Source: JABFRJ01 sp033812735 (GTDB lineage: Bacteria > Pseudomonadota > Alphaproteobacteria > Rhizobiales > Hyphomicrobiaceae). Taken from it: 64,000 nt of DNA. This document shows positions 44,651-53,858 of this stretch, one piece after another. Positions within the stretch are counted from its first letter, which is position 1; each line of letters starts with the position of its first letter. The notes under the pieces were generated by a model. That model was not told where the DNA came from, did no database searches, and saw only the letters and a program-made list of their open reading frames with translations. A program made the translations under genes and the position numbers. The DNA lies in NCBI GenBank assembly GCA_033812735.1, contig JAPXTA010000003.1, forward strand, positions 17,823-81,822. The letters are read 5' to 3'.

Positions 44651-46341
44651 CATCTCTCGATCCCGTCACGCTCGCGGTCCTCAAAGGCCGGTTGGAGCAG
44701 ATTGCCAATGAAATGGATGCAACACTCTATCGCTCGGCGTTCAATCCGATCATCGCGGAGGCACATGACGCCTGCCACGGCCTGTACCACGCGACGACGG
44801 GCGCCACGCTCGTGCAGGGGACGTCGGGATTGCCGATCTTCGTCGGCGCGATGGCGTTCGCCGTGAAGGCGGTGATCGATCGTGTTGCGGCCGGCGTCGA
44901 GGTTAATCCCGGCGACACGTGGATCTTCAACGATCCGTTCGAAGGCGGCACGCATCTGAATGACTTCCGACTGGTGCGGCCACTCTTCCGGGGCGGCAAA
45001 CTCTATTGCTGGCTGGCGTCAGTCGGTCACTGGCTCGATATCGGAGGGGGCGTGCCCGGCGGGTACAATCCGAAGGCGACGGAAGCGTATCACGAGGGGA
45101 CGATCATTCCTCCAGTCAAGCTGTTGCGCGGCGGCGTGTTCCAGAACGACATCTGGGAGATCATCAAAATGAACTCGCGATTGCCGCAGTCGAACTGGGG
45201 CGATCTCAACGGGCAACTCAATGCGCTCGATCTTGGCGAGAAGCGCCTGCATGCGCTGCTCGACCAGTACGGCGACGATACGGTGACGGCGGCGCTCGAT
45301 GCGTTCACGGCGCGGGCGGAAACGCTGATGCGGGCGGAGATCAAGGCGCTGCCGAACGGCACGTACTCCGTCGAGGATTTCCTCGACAACGATGGCATCG
45401 TCGACGAGCCGCTGAAGATCGCGCTCGACGTGACCATCACGGGCGATGCGATGACGCTCGACTTCTCGCGCTCGTCGCCGCCGTGTAAGGGACCGGTGAA
45501 CATCTCGTATTCGACGACGGTTGCGGCCTGCTACGTCGCGCTGAAACATGTGTTCCCGCATGTGCCTGCGAATGCGGGCGTGCTCGCTCCGATCACGTTC
45601 AATATCCCGGCGACGACGCTGCTGGCAGCGGGTGCGCCGAAGCCGATGGCGGGCTATACCGAGACGATCCTGCGGGTCATCGACTGTGTGTTCGCGATCG
45701 TCGCGCGGATAGCGCCCGAACGGGCCAACGGCGCGCCCTACGCCACGATCAATGCGCTTTCATTGTCGGGGACGCGCGCGAACGGGCAGCGGTGGGTGAT
45801 GTTCTCATTCTTCGGCGGCGGGCTTGGCGGCAATCCGGAAGGCGACGGGCTCAATCATGGCAACAACCCGATTTCGACGGCGACAATCCCGCCAGCCGAG
45901 ATCCTGGAGGCTGCATATCCCGTGATGTTCACGCAGTGGGCGTTGAGGTCCGACTCGGGCGGGGCGGGCAAGCATCGCGGCGGGCTCGGCGCGGTGTATG
46001 AAGTGGAGGCTCTCGATGCGGGCGGCGCGGATGTCGCGCTAATCGGTGAGCGCGGCAAGTTCGCGCCTTTTGGCGTTGCCGGTGGCGGGTCAGCGGCGGC
46101 CAACCGGTTTTACTTCGATACGCCCGAGGGCGGACGCGCCTCTCCGCCGATGGTGACGAAGATCACGGGCGTTCATATCAGGCAGGGGCAGCGGGTGCGG
46201 CTGGAGAGCCCTGGTGGCGGTGGATATGGGCTACCCGGCGAGCGATCCGTGGAGGACGTGCGGCGTGACGTTCGACTCGGCTACATCAGCCGCGAGGCAG
46301 CCAAGGCGCAATATGGCGTGACCGTGGGAGACGAGGCATGA
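44647..46341 (+). CDS. Hydantoinase B / oxoprolinase family protein
   Basis: A 564-residue large subunit of the ATP-dependent hydantoinase/oxoprolinase/acetone carboxylase superfamily. MTSLDPVTLAVLKGRLEQIANEMD, YRSAFNPII, NDPFEGGTHLNDF, GGVPGGYNPKATEAYHEG and GGGLGGNPEGDG are recognisable. The C-terminus holds RLESPGGGGYGLP. ATG 44647 overlaps the PrpD-family stop (ATGA) and begins the family's usual N-terminus. With the A subunit gene that follows, also by ATGA, it would form one enzyme. Confidence 0.94.
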   Translation: MTSLDPVTLAVLKGRLEQIANEMDATLYRSAFNPIIAEAHDACHGLYHATTGATLVQGTSGLPIFVGAMAFAVKAVIDRVAAGVEVNPGDTWIFNDPFEGGTHLNDFRLVRPLFRGGKLYCWLASVGHWLDIGGGVPGGYNPKATEAYHEGTIIPPVKLLRGGVFQNDIWEIIKMNSRLPQSNWGDLNGQLNALDLGEKRLHALLDQYGDDTVTAALDAFTARAETLMRAEIKALPNGTYSVEDFLDNDGIVDEPLKIALDVTITGDAMTLDFSRSSPPCKGPVNISYSTTVAACYVALKHVFPHVPANAGVLAPITFNIPATTLLAAGAPKPMAGYTETILRVIDCVFAIVARIAPERANGAPYATINALSLSGTRANGQRWVMFSFFGGGLGGNPEGDGLNHGNNPISTATIPPAEILEAAYPVMFTQWALRSDSGGAGKHRGGLGAVYEVEALDAGGADVALIGERGKFAPFGVAGGGSAAANRFYFDTPEGGRASPPMVTKITGVHIRQGQRVRLESPGGGGYGLPGERSVEDVRRDVRLGYISREAAKAQYGVTVGDEA

Positions 46342-48392
46342 CCACGTCTTCCAAATCGGCCGCGCGCAGAATCGTCGGTGTCGACGTGGGCGGCACGTTC
46401 ACCGACCTGTTCCTATTCGACGCTGAAGCGCGGACATTTCAAATTGCCAAGGTACCGTCAGAACGGGGCGACGAAGCGAAGGGCTTCATGACCGGTCTCG
46501 GCGCGTTTGGCCCCGTGTCGCAATTATCCAGCATTGTACATGGCACGACAGTCGGTACGAACGCGCTGCTCGAACGAAAGGGTGCGAAGATCGGCGTGAT
46601 CACGACGCCGGGTTTCCGCGACGTGCTCGAGATGCGGCGGCGCGACCGGCGGCAGACCTGGGGACTTTGGGGCACGTTCGCGCCTGTGGCAGAGCGGGAC
46701 ATGCGTCTCGAAGTGGTCGAGCGAACCCTCGCCGACGGATCGGTCCGGACTGCGGTCAATCCTGCCGAGGTGCGGAGCGCGGCGCTGACATTGCGCGAGC
46801 GCGGCGCGGAGGCGATCGCGGTCATTTTCATCAATGCCTATGCGAATCCAGCCAACGAGCGGGCAGCGCTCGCGGCTGTTGCTGAGGTGTGGCCCAACGC
46901 ATATGCGGCTGCGTCGCATATGATCCTGAACGAAATCCGCGAGTTCGAACGAGCTTCGACAACGGCGATCAATGCGACATTGCAGCCGGTCGTTGCCAGC
47001 TATCTCGCACGGCTCGAGACGGCGCTGGATGATGGCGGGTTCAAGGGACGGTTCCACATCGTTCAGTCGAATGGCGGCGTCATGTCGACGGCGACAGCTA
47101 GACGGCTGCCCGTGCGAACGGCACTCTCTGGGCCGGCCGCCGGCGTGATCGCGGCGGCGGCAATCGCCAAGTCTGCCGGATACGATAACATCATCACGGG
47201 CGATGTCGGCGGCACGTCGTTCGACGTGTCGTTGATCGCAGGCGGCGAGGTGGCGCTGGCGCTCGAGACGAAGATCGATTTTGGGCTCACCATCCGGACG
47301 CCGATGATCGAGATGACGACGATCGGCGCGGGTGGCGGGTCGATCGCGCGCATCGATGCGGGCGGGCTGCTGGAAGTCGGCCCGGAGAGTGCGGGGTCGC
47401 GTCCGGGACCAGCCTGTTACGGCCAGGGCAACGACAAGCCGACATTGACGGACGCGAACCTGCTGCTCGGCCGCATATCTGGCGACCGGCCGATCGGCGG
47501 CTTAGCGCGGCTTGATGCCGGCGCCAGCAAACGCGCCATTGAGACATATATCGCGAAGCCTCTCGGCATCGATACCATGGACGCAGCAGAGGCGATCGTC
47601 CGCGTTGCAAATGCCCGGATGGGCGATGCGATCCGTCTCGTATCGGTCGAGCGCGGGCACGATCCGCAGAAGTTCATGCTGATGCCGTTCGGCGGCGGCG
47701 GTGGATTACATGCGGGGGCGCTCATTGCCGATTGCGGCTTGAAGGGCGCGATCGTGCCGCGGTTTCCGGGGGTGACATCGGCACTCGGCTGCGTGATTGC
47801 CGACATTCGGCACGACAGCGTCGAAACAGTCAATCTCATGCTCGGTGGACTCGATGCGGCGGCGCTCGGCAAGCGGATGGATGCGAGTGCGGACGGGGCG
47901 CGGATTGTCGTCGAGGACGCGGGCCTCGAGATGGAGCGTGTCGACCTCATCCACGAGCTCGACATGCATTATCTCGGACAGACGCATACCGTGCCGGTGC
48001 CGATCGCAGCGGGGACGCCGATCTCGGAGTCGATCATCCGCGCGGCATTCGAGCAATCGTATAGACGTGCCTTTAGCAGGCTGCTCGGCGATCTGCCCAT
48101 TCGCATTCTATCTTTGCGGACGGCTGCGATCGGGCGGCGGCCGCAATTCGATCTGACGGCATTGGCGCCGGATAAGTCTGCGTCGGTTGAGAAAGCACGG
48201 CGCGGGTCGCGGCAAGTGTGGTTCGGCGGCAAGTGGCACGAGACAGGATTGTGGTCACGGCTCGATCTGCCTGTCGGGGCGACGGTCAATGGACCTGCCA
48301 TTTTGGAGCAAGGCGATGCGACGACGGTGGTGGAGCCTGGGCAGAAGGCGATGGTCGACAAGCTCGGCAATGTGATCATCGAGCGCGAGTGA
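46338..48392 (+). CDS. Hydantoinase A / oxoprolinase family protein
   Basis: A 684-residue ATP-binding subunit with an actin/hexokinase-like N-terminus (VGVDVGGTFTDLFLFD). HGTTVGTNALLERKGAKIG, TTPGFRDVLEMRRRDR, a central SGPAAGVIAAAAIAKSAGY and NIITGDVGGTSFDVSLI are characteristic. The C-terminal domain includes GDATTVVEPGQKA. It overlaps the B subunit gene by ATGA, so the two are produced in balance. Expected to hydrolyse ATP while opening a cyclic amide or activating a carbonyl; the substrate is not evident. Confidence 0.94.
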   Translation: MTTSSKSAARRIVGVDVGGTFTDLFLFDAEARTFQIAKVPSERGDEAKGFMTGLGAFGPVSQLSSIVHGTTVGTNALLERKGAKIGVITTPGFRDVLEMRRRDRRQTWGLWGTFAPVAERDMRLEVVERTLADGSVRTAVNPAEVRSAALTLRERGAEAIAVIFINAYANPANERAALAAVAEVWPNAYAAASHMILNEIREFERASTTAINATLQPVVASYLARLETALDDGGFKGRFHIVQSNGGVMSTATARRLPVRTALSGPAAGVIAAAAIAKSAGYDNIITGDVGGTSFDVSLIAGGEVALALETKIDFGLTIRTPMIEMTTIGAGGGSIARIDAGGLLEVGPESAGSRPGPACYGQGNDKPTLTDANLLLGRISGDRPIGGLARLDAGASKRAIETYIAKPLGIDTMDAAEAIVRVANARMGDAIRLVSVERGHDPQKFMLMPFGGGGGLHAGALIADCGLKGAIVPRFPGVTSALGCVIADIRHDSVETVNLMLGGLDAAALGKRMDASADGARIVVEDAGLEMERVDLIHELDMHYLGQTHTVPVPIAAGTPISESIIRAAFEQSYRRAFSRLLGDLPIRILSLRTAAIGRRPQFDLTALAPDKSASVEKARRGSRQVWFGGKWHETGLWSRLDLPVGATVNGPAILEQGDATTVVEPGQKAMVDKLGNVIIERE

Positions 48393-48420
48393 GGCGGTGC
48401 GGCAGGACTATTTGCCGCCG

Positions 48421-48471
48421 CGGCCTCGGTTCGCGGCTCATGCTCGCGCATTCGCCTTGGCCGGGAATGCA
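48421..48471 (+). repeat. Palindromic intergenic repeat, copy B
   Basis: This segment between the HyuA-like and flavoprotein genes ends with GGCCGGGAATGCA (48459-48471), identical to the end of copy A2. Its body (CTCGGTTCGCGGCTCATGC, then CGCCTTGGCCGGG) matches the reverse complement of copy C1 at 60775-60812. The left stem arm is less perfect than in the other copies. Confidence 0.7.
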
Positions 48472-48493
48472 TGGACTTCATTAGGATTACGCT

Positions 48494-49891
48494 ATGGCAC
48501 TAGTGTTGCCCTCCGATGGTGTCGCATTCGAGATCGCGGCCGACGTGCTGGTGATCGGTGCGGGCGCGGCAGGATTGGTCGCAGCTCTAAGAGCGAAGGC
48601 TCATGGCGTGACTGTCGCCGTGGTCGAGCGCGACGCCTTACCCAGCGGATCGACGGCGTTGTCGGCAGGGCTCATCCCGGCAGCCGGCACCTTGTTTCAA
48701 CGGCGGCAGGGCATCGATGATACGGCAGATCAGTTCAAGCGCGACATTCTTGCGAAATCGCACGGCATGTCGAATGCAACGGCGTTGGAGACCGCAGTCG
48801 GCGCCGTCGGGACTGCGCTCGAGTGGCTACACGACCGGTACGGATTGCCGTTCGATGTCATCGCCGACTTCAAGTATCCGGGACATTCGCAGTTTCGGAT
48901 GCATGCCTTGCCGCGAAGAACGGGAAGCGAATTGATCGACGCGCTGCGGAGCGCGGCAGAACAGGAAGAGATCCCCATCATCACGACCGCCAGGGCGACG
49001 ACGCTGTTCGTCGACGCGAACAAACGCGTTCATGGCGTCGAGATTTCGCGCGGCGGATCAAGCGAGCGGATCGGCTGCAAGGCGCTCGTTCTTGCTTGCA
49101 ACGGGTATGGCGGCAACAAAGTGCTGGTACGGAGGCATATCCCTGCGCTTGCTGACGCGTGGTGGTTTGGCCATCCGGGCAACGAGGGAGATGCCGTGCT
49201 TTGGGGCGAGGCACTCGGTGCGCAACTAAGTGACATGGGCGGACACCAGGGACACGGGTCTGTCGCGACCCCGCACGGCATCCTCATCACTTGGGCGACC
49301 ATCACGGAGGGCGGATTTCAGGTCAACGAACGCGGCGAACGGTTCTCGGACGAGTCGCACGGCTATTCCGAACAAGGCGCGGTCGTTCTGGCGCAACCGG
49401 GTGGCGTCGCTTGGACAATCTTCGACGAGCGCATCGGCGGTATTGCACGGCAGTTCGAAGACTTCCGCAATGCGGAGGCGCAAGGGGCGATCCTCAGCGC
49501 TAACGACATATCGGCATTGGCCGGCACGATCGGCGTCTCGTGCGAGGTGCTCGCGCAGACGTTTGCCAAAGTCAGCGCGTGCCGTTCGGCTGGTATTGCC
49601 GACGCCTTCGGCCGCCAATGGAGAGGCGTCAAGGACCTGGTGCCGCCATTTCGGGCCGTGAAAGTTACGGGCGCGCTTTTCCATACGCAGGGTGGGCTCG
49701 CGATCGATCGTGAGACACGCGTTGTCTTGAGCGCCGGCAACGCGCTGCCAAATCTGTTTGCGGCGGGCGGCGCCGCGGTGGGCGTGTCGGGGCCTGATGC
49801 GTCGGGGTACTTGTCTGGAAACGGATTGCTGACGGCGGTCGGCCTCGGATTTGTCGCGGGTCATGCGGCCGCAAATACACGCCTTGATTGA
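48494..49891 (+). CDS. FAD-dependent oxidoreductase (fumarate reductase / ketosteroid dehydrogenase-type flavoprotein)
   Basis: A 465-residue flavoprotein. The FAD-binding motif DVLVIGAGAAGLVAALRAKAHG (about 17-38), ERDALPSGSTALSAGLIPAA and the C-terminal TQGGLAIDRETRVVLS and NLFAAGGAAVGVSGPDASGYLSGNGL match this family. It lacks a signal peptide, so it acts in the cytoplasm. It closes the operon that starts with the ABC genes at 41.6 kb, after a 101-base spacer with a palindromic repeat, and could oxidise a product of the PrpD/hydantoinase steps (inference). Confidence 0.88.
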   Translation: MALVLPSDGVAFEIAADVLVIGAGAAGLVAALRAKAHGVTVAVVERDALPSGSTALSAGLIPAAGTLFQRRQGIDDTADQFKRDILAKSHGMSNATALETAVGAVGTALEWLHDRYGLPFDVIADFKYPGHSQFRMHALPRRTGSELIDALRSAAEQEEIPIITTARATTLFVDANKRVHGVEISRGGSSERIGCKALVLACNGYGGNKVLVRRHIPALADAWWFGHPGNEGDAVLWGEALGAQLSDMGGHQGHGSVATPHGILITWATITEGGFQVNERGERFSDESHGYSEQGAVVLAQPGGVAWTIFDERIGGIARQFEDFRNAEAQGAILSANDISALAGTIGVSCEVLAQTFAKVSACRSAGIADAFGRQWRGVKDLVPPFRAVKVTGALFHTQGGLAIDRETRVVLSAGNALPNLFAAGGAAVGVSGPDASGYLSGNGLLTAVGLGFVAGHAAANTRLD

Positions 49892-49923
49892 GTTAACGGT
49901 TTTTAAGCAATTTCTAGTTTAAG

Positions 49924-49929
49924 TTGACA
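49924..49929 (+). promoter_or_regulatory. Candidate -35 element of the adhesin gene
   Basis: A perfect TTGACA stands 74 bases before the GTG start of the adhesin gene, just past the AT-rich end of the flavoprotein spacer. No good -10 box is seen at the matching distance, which is common for alphaproteobacterial promoters but leaves this uncertain. Confidence 0.3.
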
Positions 49930-50002
49930 CATCGCGCCGGTGCTTCTTTGCGGGAAGGCCGGGGTGGCGACCCTCTTGTTTGTATTGCGTCAGGAGTCTC
50001 CC

Positions 50003-52273
50003 GTGTCTCTGCTCATTCGTGCGGCAACGCCGCATCGCCGGACTGCGCCTACCTTTTTACTGCTCGGTGTCAGCATCAACGCACTCGGCCTCGCCACGGT
50101 CCTGACCACCACGACGGCCGAAGCTCAATTCATTTGCCAGCAGTATGGCGGCGCCGGTGGCAACGCGACGGCCGGCTCACTTGCGCTCGCTTGCGGACCC
50201 GATACAGCCGCCACCGGCACCGGGTCATTGGCCATCGGAAACCAAGCGCAATCGCTCGGCGGCTATTCCGCGGCCATCGGCTTCTTTGCGCGCTCACCAG
50301 GCAACAACGCATCGGCCGTCGGCTCTTACTCGCGTGCGGAGGGGGGCAATGCAACGGCGGTGGGTTCGGCGGCAGCGGCCACTGGGATGGACACGACCGC
50401 TATCGGCAATTCGTCGGAAGCGCAGGGTAACAATTCGACAGCCATCGGGTCGGGTGCACAGTCGCTGCAGACGAATACGACGGCGGTCGGTACTTCTGCT
50501 TTAGCCGACGGCGTCAATGCGACAGGCATCGGCAATGCGGCGCAGGCGCGGGGCGACAACTCCACGGCGATCGGCAGGGCCGCACGCTCGACCGGGCAGA
50601 GCGGTACGTCCATCGGATCGCTGTCACGCGCAACATCCGACTTTGCGACGGCGGTCGGTGCGGATGCGCAGGCATCGGGTACTGGCGCTTCAGCCCTTGG
50701 CGCAAGTGCGACTGCATCGGGCGAGAACGCATCGGCTTTCGGACGCAACAGCCGCGCGACCGAGGCCATGTCAGCGGCGTTCGGACATGGCGCCGCGGCT
50801 CTTGGATTGCAATCGACTGCTGTCGGGTCCGCCTCGAGCGCTTCGGCAGCAAACACCTCAGCCTACGGCAATGGAGCGGCCGCCAGTGGAGACGGCGCAA
50901 CAGCGATAGGCCAGGGTTCGAGTGCGTCAGGAATGGATGCCAGCGCGTTCGGAAGAGGCTCGAGCGCGACGTTCGACAACTCGACGGCGATCGGCGCCGG
51001 AGCCGCGACGTCACGCGCCGCTCAAATTGCGATCGGAACAGCTAGCAATACGGTCACGATTGCCGGCATCGGATCGAACGCGAGCCGCGCGGCGCAGAGC
51101 GGCGCCCTGCAGGTCATTACGACCGATGCAAACGGCAATATGGCTGGCGACGGCGGCGCGCTGCAAACACAAGTGACGACAAACACCAACAACATCGCCG
51201 GGCTTTCGACACGCATGGGTACGGCTGAGACCAACATCACAACTCTTCAGAGCCAGACAGCGACGAACACTGCTGGTATTTCAGCATTGTCTGGCCGCAT
51301 GGGCGCGGCTGAAACCAACATCACAGGTTTGACGACACGGATGGGCGCGGCGGAGACGAGCATCTCGTCGATCCAAAGCCAAGTGACGACCAACACTGCC
51401 AGTATCAGCACACTGCAGACGCAGGTTTCGACGAATACCACCGCGATCACCACGCTCGGCAACCGGATGGGGACGGCGGAGACGAATATCACCAGCCTGC
51501 AGAGCGGTCTTGCCACGACGAATGCCAACGTCGCAGGGCTTACTAATCGCGTCGCAAGTGTCGAGCAGACTGTTTCGACGTTCGATGGGCGCATCAATGG
51601 TGTCGAGACACGCATGACGTCGGTCGAATCGACGGTCGGTCAGTTTGGATCGCGGCTGAGTACGGTCGAACAGGATACGCAGCAAACGAAGCAGCAAGTC
51701 GCCACTCTTGGCGGGCGTGTGGACACTGTCGAGCGGACCGTCGGTACGTTCGATGGGCGCATCCGCAATACCGAGCAGAAAGTCGATAGTCTCGGCAACC
51801 GCGTTTCAACGGTTGAGCAGACTGTGCAGGACGTGAAGACGCAGACTGATACCAATACGCGCGATATCGTGTCGACGCGGCGCGACGTAGCTTCGCTTTC
51901 GACCTCCGTGTCATCGCTCGACAATCGCGTTTCTTCGGTCGAAACCCGGCAGACCTTCAACGAGGCGGAGACATCGCGGGCGCACAAGCGCATCGACGAC
52001 CTGCAAGCGAGCACCAGCTCCGCTCTCGATGGTGTCGCGATATCACTGTCTCTCACCAACCCCGTCATCGGGGCCGGTGACAATGGCGGGTTCTCCATGA
52101 ACCTCGGCATGTACGAAGGGCGCACGGCACTTGGACTTTCAGGCGCGGCAGTACTCAGCCGCAATGCTTTCGGAAACAACGAGACGGTGATTTTCTCTGG
52201 CGGTGTCGGCGTAGGGCTTGGCGGCAGCGGCGCCGTTGGCGGACGAGTTGGGCTCTCTCTGTCGTGGCGCTGA
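50003..52273 (+). CDS. YadA-like trimeric autotransporter adhesin
   Basis: A 756-residue predicted surface adhesin. A long signal peptide ends near TTAEA. The head (about 55-350) consists of 14-residue repeats such as NATAVGSAAAATGM and NSTAIGSGAQSLQ, the YadA head pattern. A stalk (about 370-670) is a low-complexity coiled coil with repeated TNITTLQSQ and RVSTVEQTV units. The last 80 residues form a membrane anchor (SALDGVAISLSL, GYxxxxALGLS-like strands). GTG 50003 is chosen because CAGGAG lies six bases before it; an earlier GTG has no ribosome site. The chain ends LSLSWR rather than in an aromatic residue, which is unusual for an outer-membrane barrel. It is followed 29 bases later by a small secreted gene. 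Confidence 0.9.
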   Translation: MSLLIRAATPHRRTAPTFLLLGVSINALGLATVLTTTTAEAQFICQQYGGAGGNATAGSLALACGPDTAATGTGSLAIGNQAQSLGGYSAAIGFFARSPGNNASAVGSYSRAEGGNATAVGSAAAATGMDTTAIGNSSEAQGNNSTAIGSGAQSLQTNTTAVGTSALADGVNATGIGNAAQARGDNSTAIGRAARSTGQSGTSIGSLSRATSDFATAVGADAQASGTGASALGASATASGENASAFGRNSRATEAMSAAFGHGAAALGLQSTAVGSASSASAANTSAYGNGAAASGDGATAIGQGSSASGMDASAFGRGSSATFDNSTAIGAGAATSRAAQIAIGTASNTVTIAGIGSNASRAAQSGALQVITTDANGNMAGDGGALQTQVTTNTNNIAGLSTRMGTAETNITTLQSQTATNTAGISALSGRMGAAETNITGLTTRMGAAETSISSIQSQVTTNTASISTLQTQVSTNTTAITTLGNRMGTAETNITSLQSGLATTNANVAGLTNRVASVEQTVSTFDGRINGVETRMTSVESTVGQFGSRLSTVEQDTQQTKQQVATLGGRVDTVERTVGTFDGRIRNTEQKVDSLGNRVSTVEQTVQDVKTQTDTNTRDIVSTRRDVASLSTSVSSLDNRVSSVETRQTFNEAETSRAHKRIDDLQASTSSALDGVAISLSLTNPVIGAGDNGGFSMNLGMYEGRTALGLSGAAVLSRNAFGNNETVIFSGGVGVGLGGSGAVGGRVGLSLSWR

Positions 52274-52302
52274 CCTTTGTCGAGAAAGTGGAGATCAAAT
52301 CC

Positions 52303-52869
52303 ATGTCGCGTGTTGCGTTTGCCGCCGTGCTCGCTTGTTCCGCTTTGGCTTCGGCCGCTTGTGTCGATGCCTTCGCGGGCGATGCCGAATTGGCTGGACT
52401 TGCCAAACGAAAGCTCATCGAGCCGATCACGGCGGCGGCGAGGCGAACAACCGGATCTTCACAGGTAGGGGCTCCGCAGCACGCGAAGCTCGCGCCTCAA
52501 CATCTCTATCTCGTCAGATCGGTCCTGGCGTCGCTTTCCGATGCCAACCGGACGGGCAATTATTCCGTACTGCGCGACCTCGCGTCGCCTCAGTTCCAGG
52601 CCAAGCACACCGCGGCCGACTTGGCGCAGGTTTTCGCACCGGCTCGAGCCAAGCCTATCGATCTCAGTGCGGCGCTGTATCTGGAGCCGCTGATGACCGA
52701 GGCGACAATCGAGGAGAATACGCTGCTGCGCCTGAAGGGCTACTTCAGTTCGCAACCCGAGCGACTGCTGTTCGCGATGGCGTTCGAGGCCGTGAACGGG
52801 CATTGGCGGCTTGGTTCGCTATCGATTGCCAGTGAGCCGGTTGCGACGACGGTCGCAAAATCTCAATGA
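52303..52869 (+). CDS. Secreted protein of unknown function, possibly NTF2-like
   Basis: A 188-residue protein with a signal peptide (VAFAAVLACSALASAACVDAFA). A soluble domain of alternating helices and strands follows (HLYLVRSVLASLSDANRTGNYSVLRDLASPQFQ, LLFAMAFEAVNGHWRLGSLSI), reminiscent of NTF2-like alpha+beta barrels. ATG 52303 follows GGAG; the adhesin stop is 29 bases upstream. The tight spacing suggests it assists or accompanies the adhesin, for example in the periplasm, but that is inference. It overlaps the end of the convergent glycosylase gene by 7 bases. Confidence 0.75.
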   Translation: MSRVAFAAVLACSALASAACVDAFAGDAELAGLAKRKLIEPITAAARRTTGSSQVGAPQHAKLAPQHLYLVRSVLASLSDANRTGNYSVLRDLASPQFQAKHTAADLAQVFAPARAKPIDLSAALYLEPLMTEATIEENTLLRLKGYFSSQPERLLFAMAFEAVNGHWRLGSLSIASEPVATTVAKSQ

Positions 52870-53858
52870 GAAGCCGCGAGGGCGTCTTCGATGGCGCGCA
52901 TGTCGCGCCAGACGAGGCGCTTGGCAACAGGCGTGCGCAGAAGGTAGGCGGGATGCAGCGTCGCGATGGCGCGCGCCGCATGCGAACCGATGGTGACGTC
53001 GTGCCATTTGCCTCGCTGACGCATGATCCCATCCGGGACATCGAGGATGTGCTTGGCTGCGGCGCCGCCGAGCAAGATTACGATCTCCGGCTTGACCAAC
53101 TCCACTTGGCGCTCGAGGAACGGCCGGCAGACTTGTGCCTCATGGGGCGTGGGCGTGCGGTTGCCCGGGGGACGCCAATAGACAATGTTTGTTATGTGCA
53201 CATGCGTCTCATCGAGGCCGATCGATAAGAGGATTTTGTCGAGCAACTGACCGGCCGGGCCGACGAACGGCCTGCCAAGCTTGTCCTCGTCGGCGCCGGG
53301 TGCTTCACCGATCACCATGACACGCGCGGGGGTGGCACCCCGATAGAAGCAAAGATTTTTGGCCGTTGCCTTGAGGGCGCAACCGTCAAAGGCCGCAAGG
53401 CGCGTCGCCAGATCATCAATCGAGGCGGCCGAGCGAGCGGATTCGCGGGCAGCGAGCTGTGCGGCGTCGGGCGGCGTTGCTGCAAACTGACGTACGGGCG
53501 ACGCAGGGGACGCGGTCGGCGGCGCAACGCGCTGGACCGGTCGCAGCTCCGGGCGTTGCGATGCCGGGCGGTCGCTCGATTCCCAGGGCGGTACGGCACG
53601 GGGCGCGACGGCACGCGGGGGCGCGGCTCTTTGCGGATCGGGCGCGGATGCCGCCTCGCCGCCGAGCGTGAAGCCGGCACCGGGACGCGCATCGCCGCGC
53701 TCGGTCCAGTCAATCGCTTCCTCTGCAACGGCCGCATCGATGCCCATCTCGCGATACCATGCGAGCAGCGCGTGAAGCGCGCCAGTCTCAGAAGTGGTCG
53801 TTTCGAGCGACAAACCGGGCTGTCCGTTGACAAATCTCAGCGATAGACGCCGTCCCAC
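52863..53858 (-). CDS. Uracil-DNA glycosylase (family 4-like)
   Basis: A 331-residue DNA repair enzyme predicted to remove uracil. Motif 1 GEAPGADEDKLGRPFVGPAG, the RPPGNRTPTP loop, CRPFLERQ and motif 2 TLHPAYLLRTP are of the family 4 type. About 150 residues of Pro/Ala-rich linker separate a short N-terminal helix (ALHALLAWYREMG) from the catalytic part. Three cysteines are candidates for an iron-sulfur cluster (DGC, NLC, QVC); the position before RPPGNR, usually Cys in this family, is Trp here. The start is uncertain: GTG 53858 overlaps the flavin reductase, and TTG 53813 with GGACAG before it is an alternative. Confidence 0.9.
   Translation of the reverse strand: MGRRLSLRFVNGQPGLSLETTTSETGALHALLAWYREMGIDAAVAEEAIDWTERGDARPGAGFTLGGEAASAPDPQRAAPPRAVAPRAVPPWESSDRPASQRPELRPVQRVAPPTASPASPVRQFAATPPDAAQLAARESARSAASIDDLATRLAAFDGCALKATAKNLCFYRGATPARVMVIGEAPGADEDKLGRPFVGPAGQLLDKILLSIGLDETHVHITNIVYWRPPGNRTPTPHEAQVCRPFLERQVELVKPEIVILLGGAAAKHILDVPDGIMRQRGKWHDVTIGSHAARAIATLHPAYLLRTPVAKRLVWRDMRAIEDALAASH

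Noticed and set aside
49893..49906. TTAA-N6-TTAA resembling a CtrA box ahead of the adhesin
   Set aside because: The spacing is six rather than the seven bases of the CtrA consensus, and the site overlaps an AT-rich stop region.
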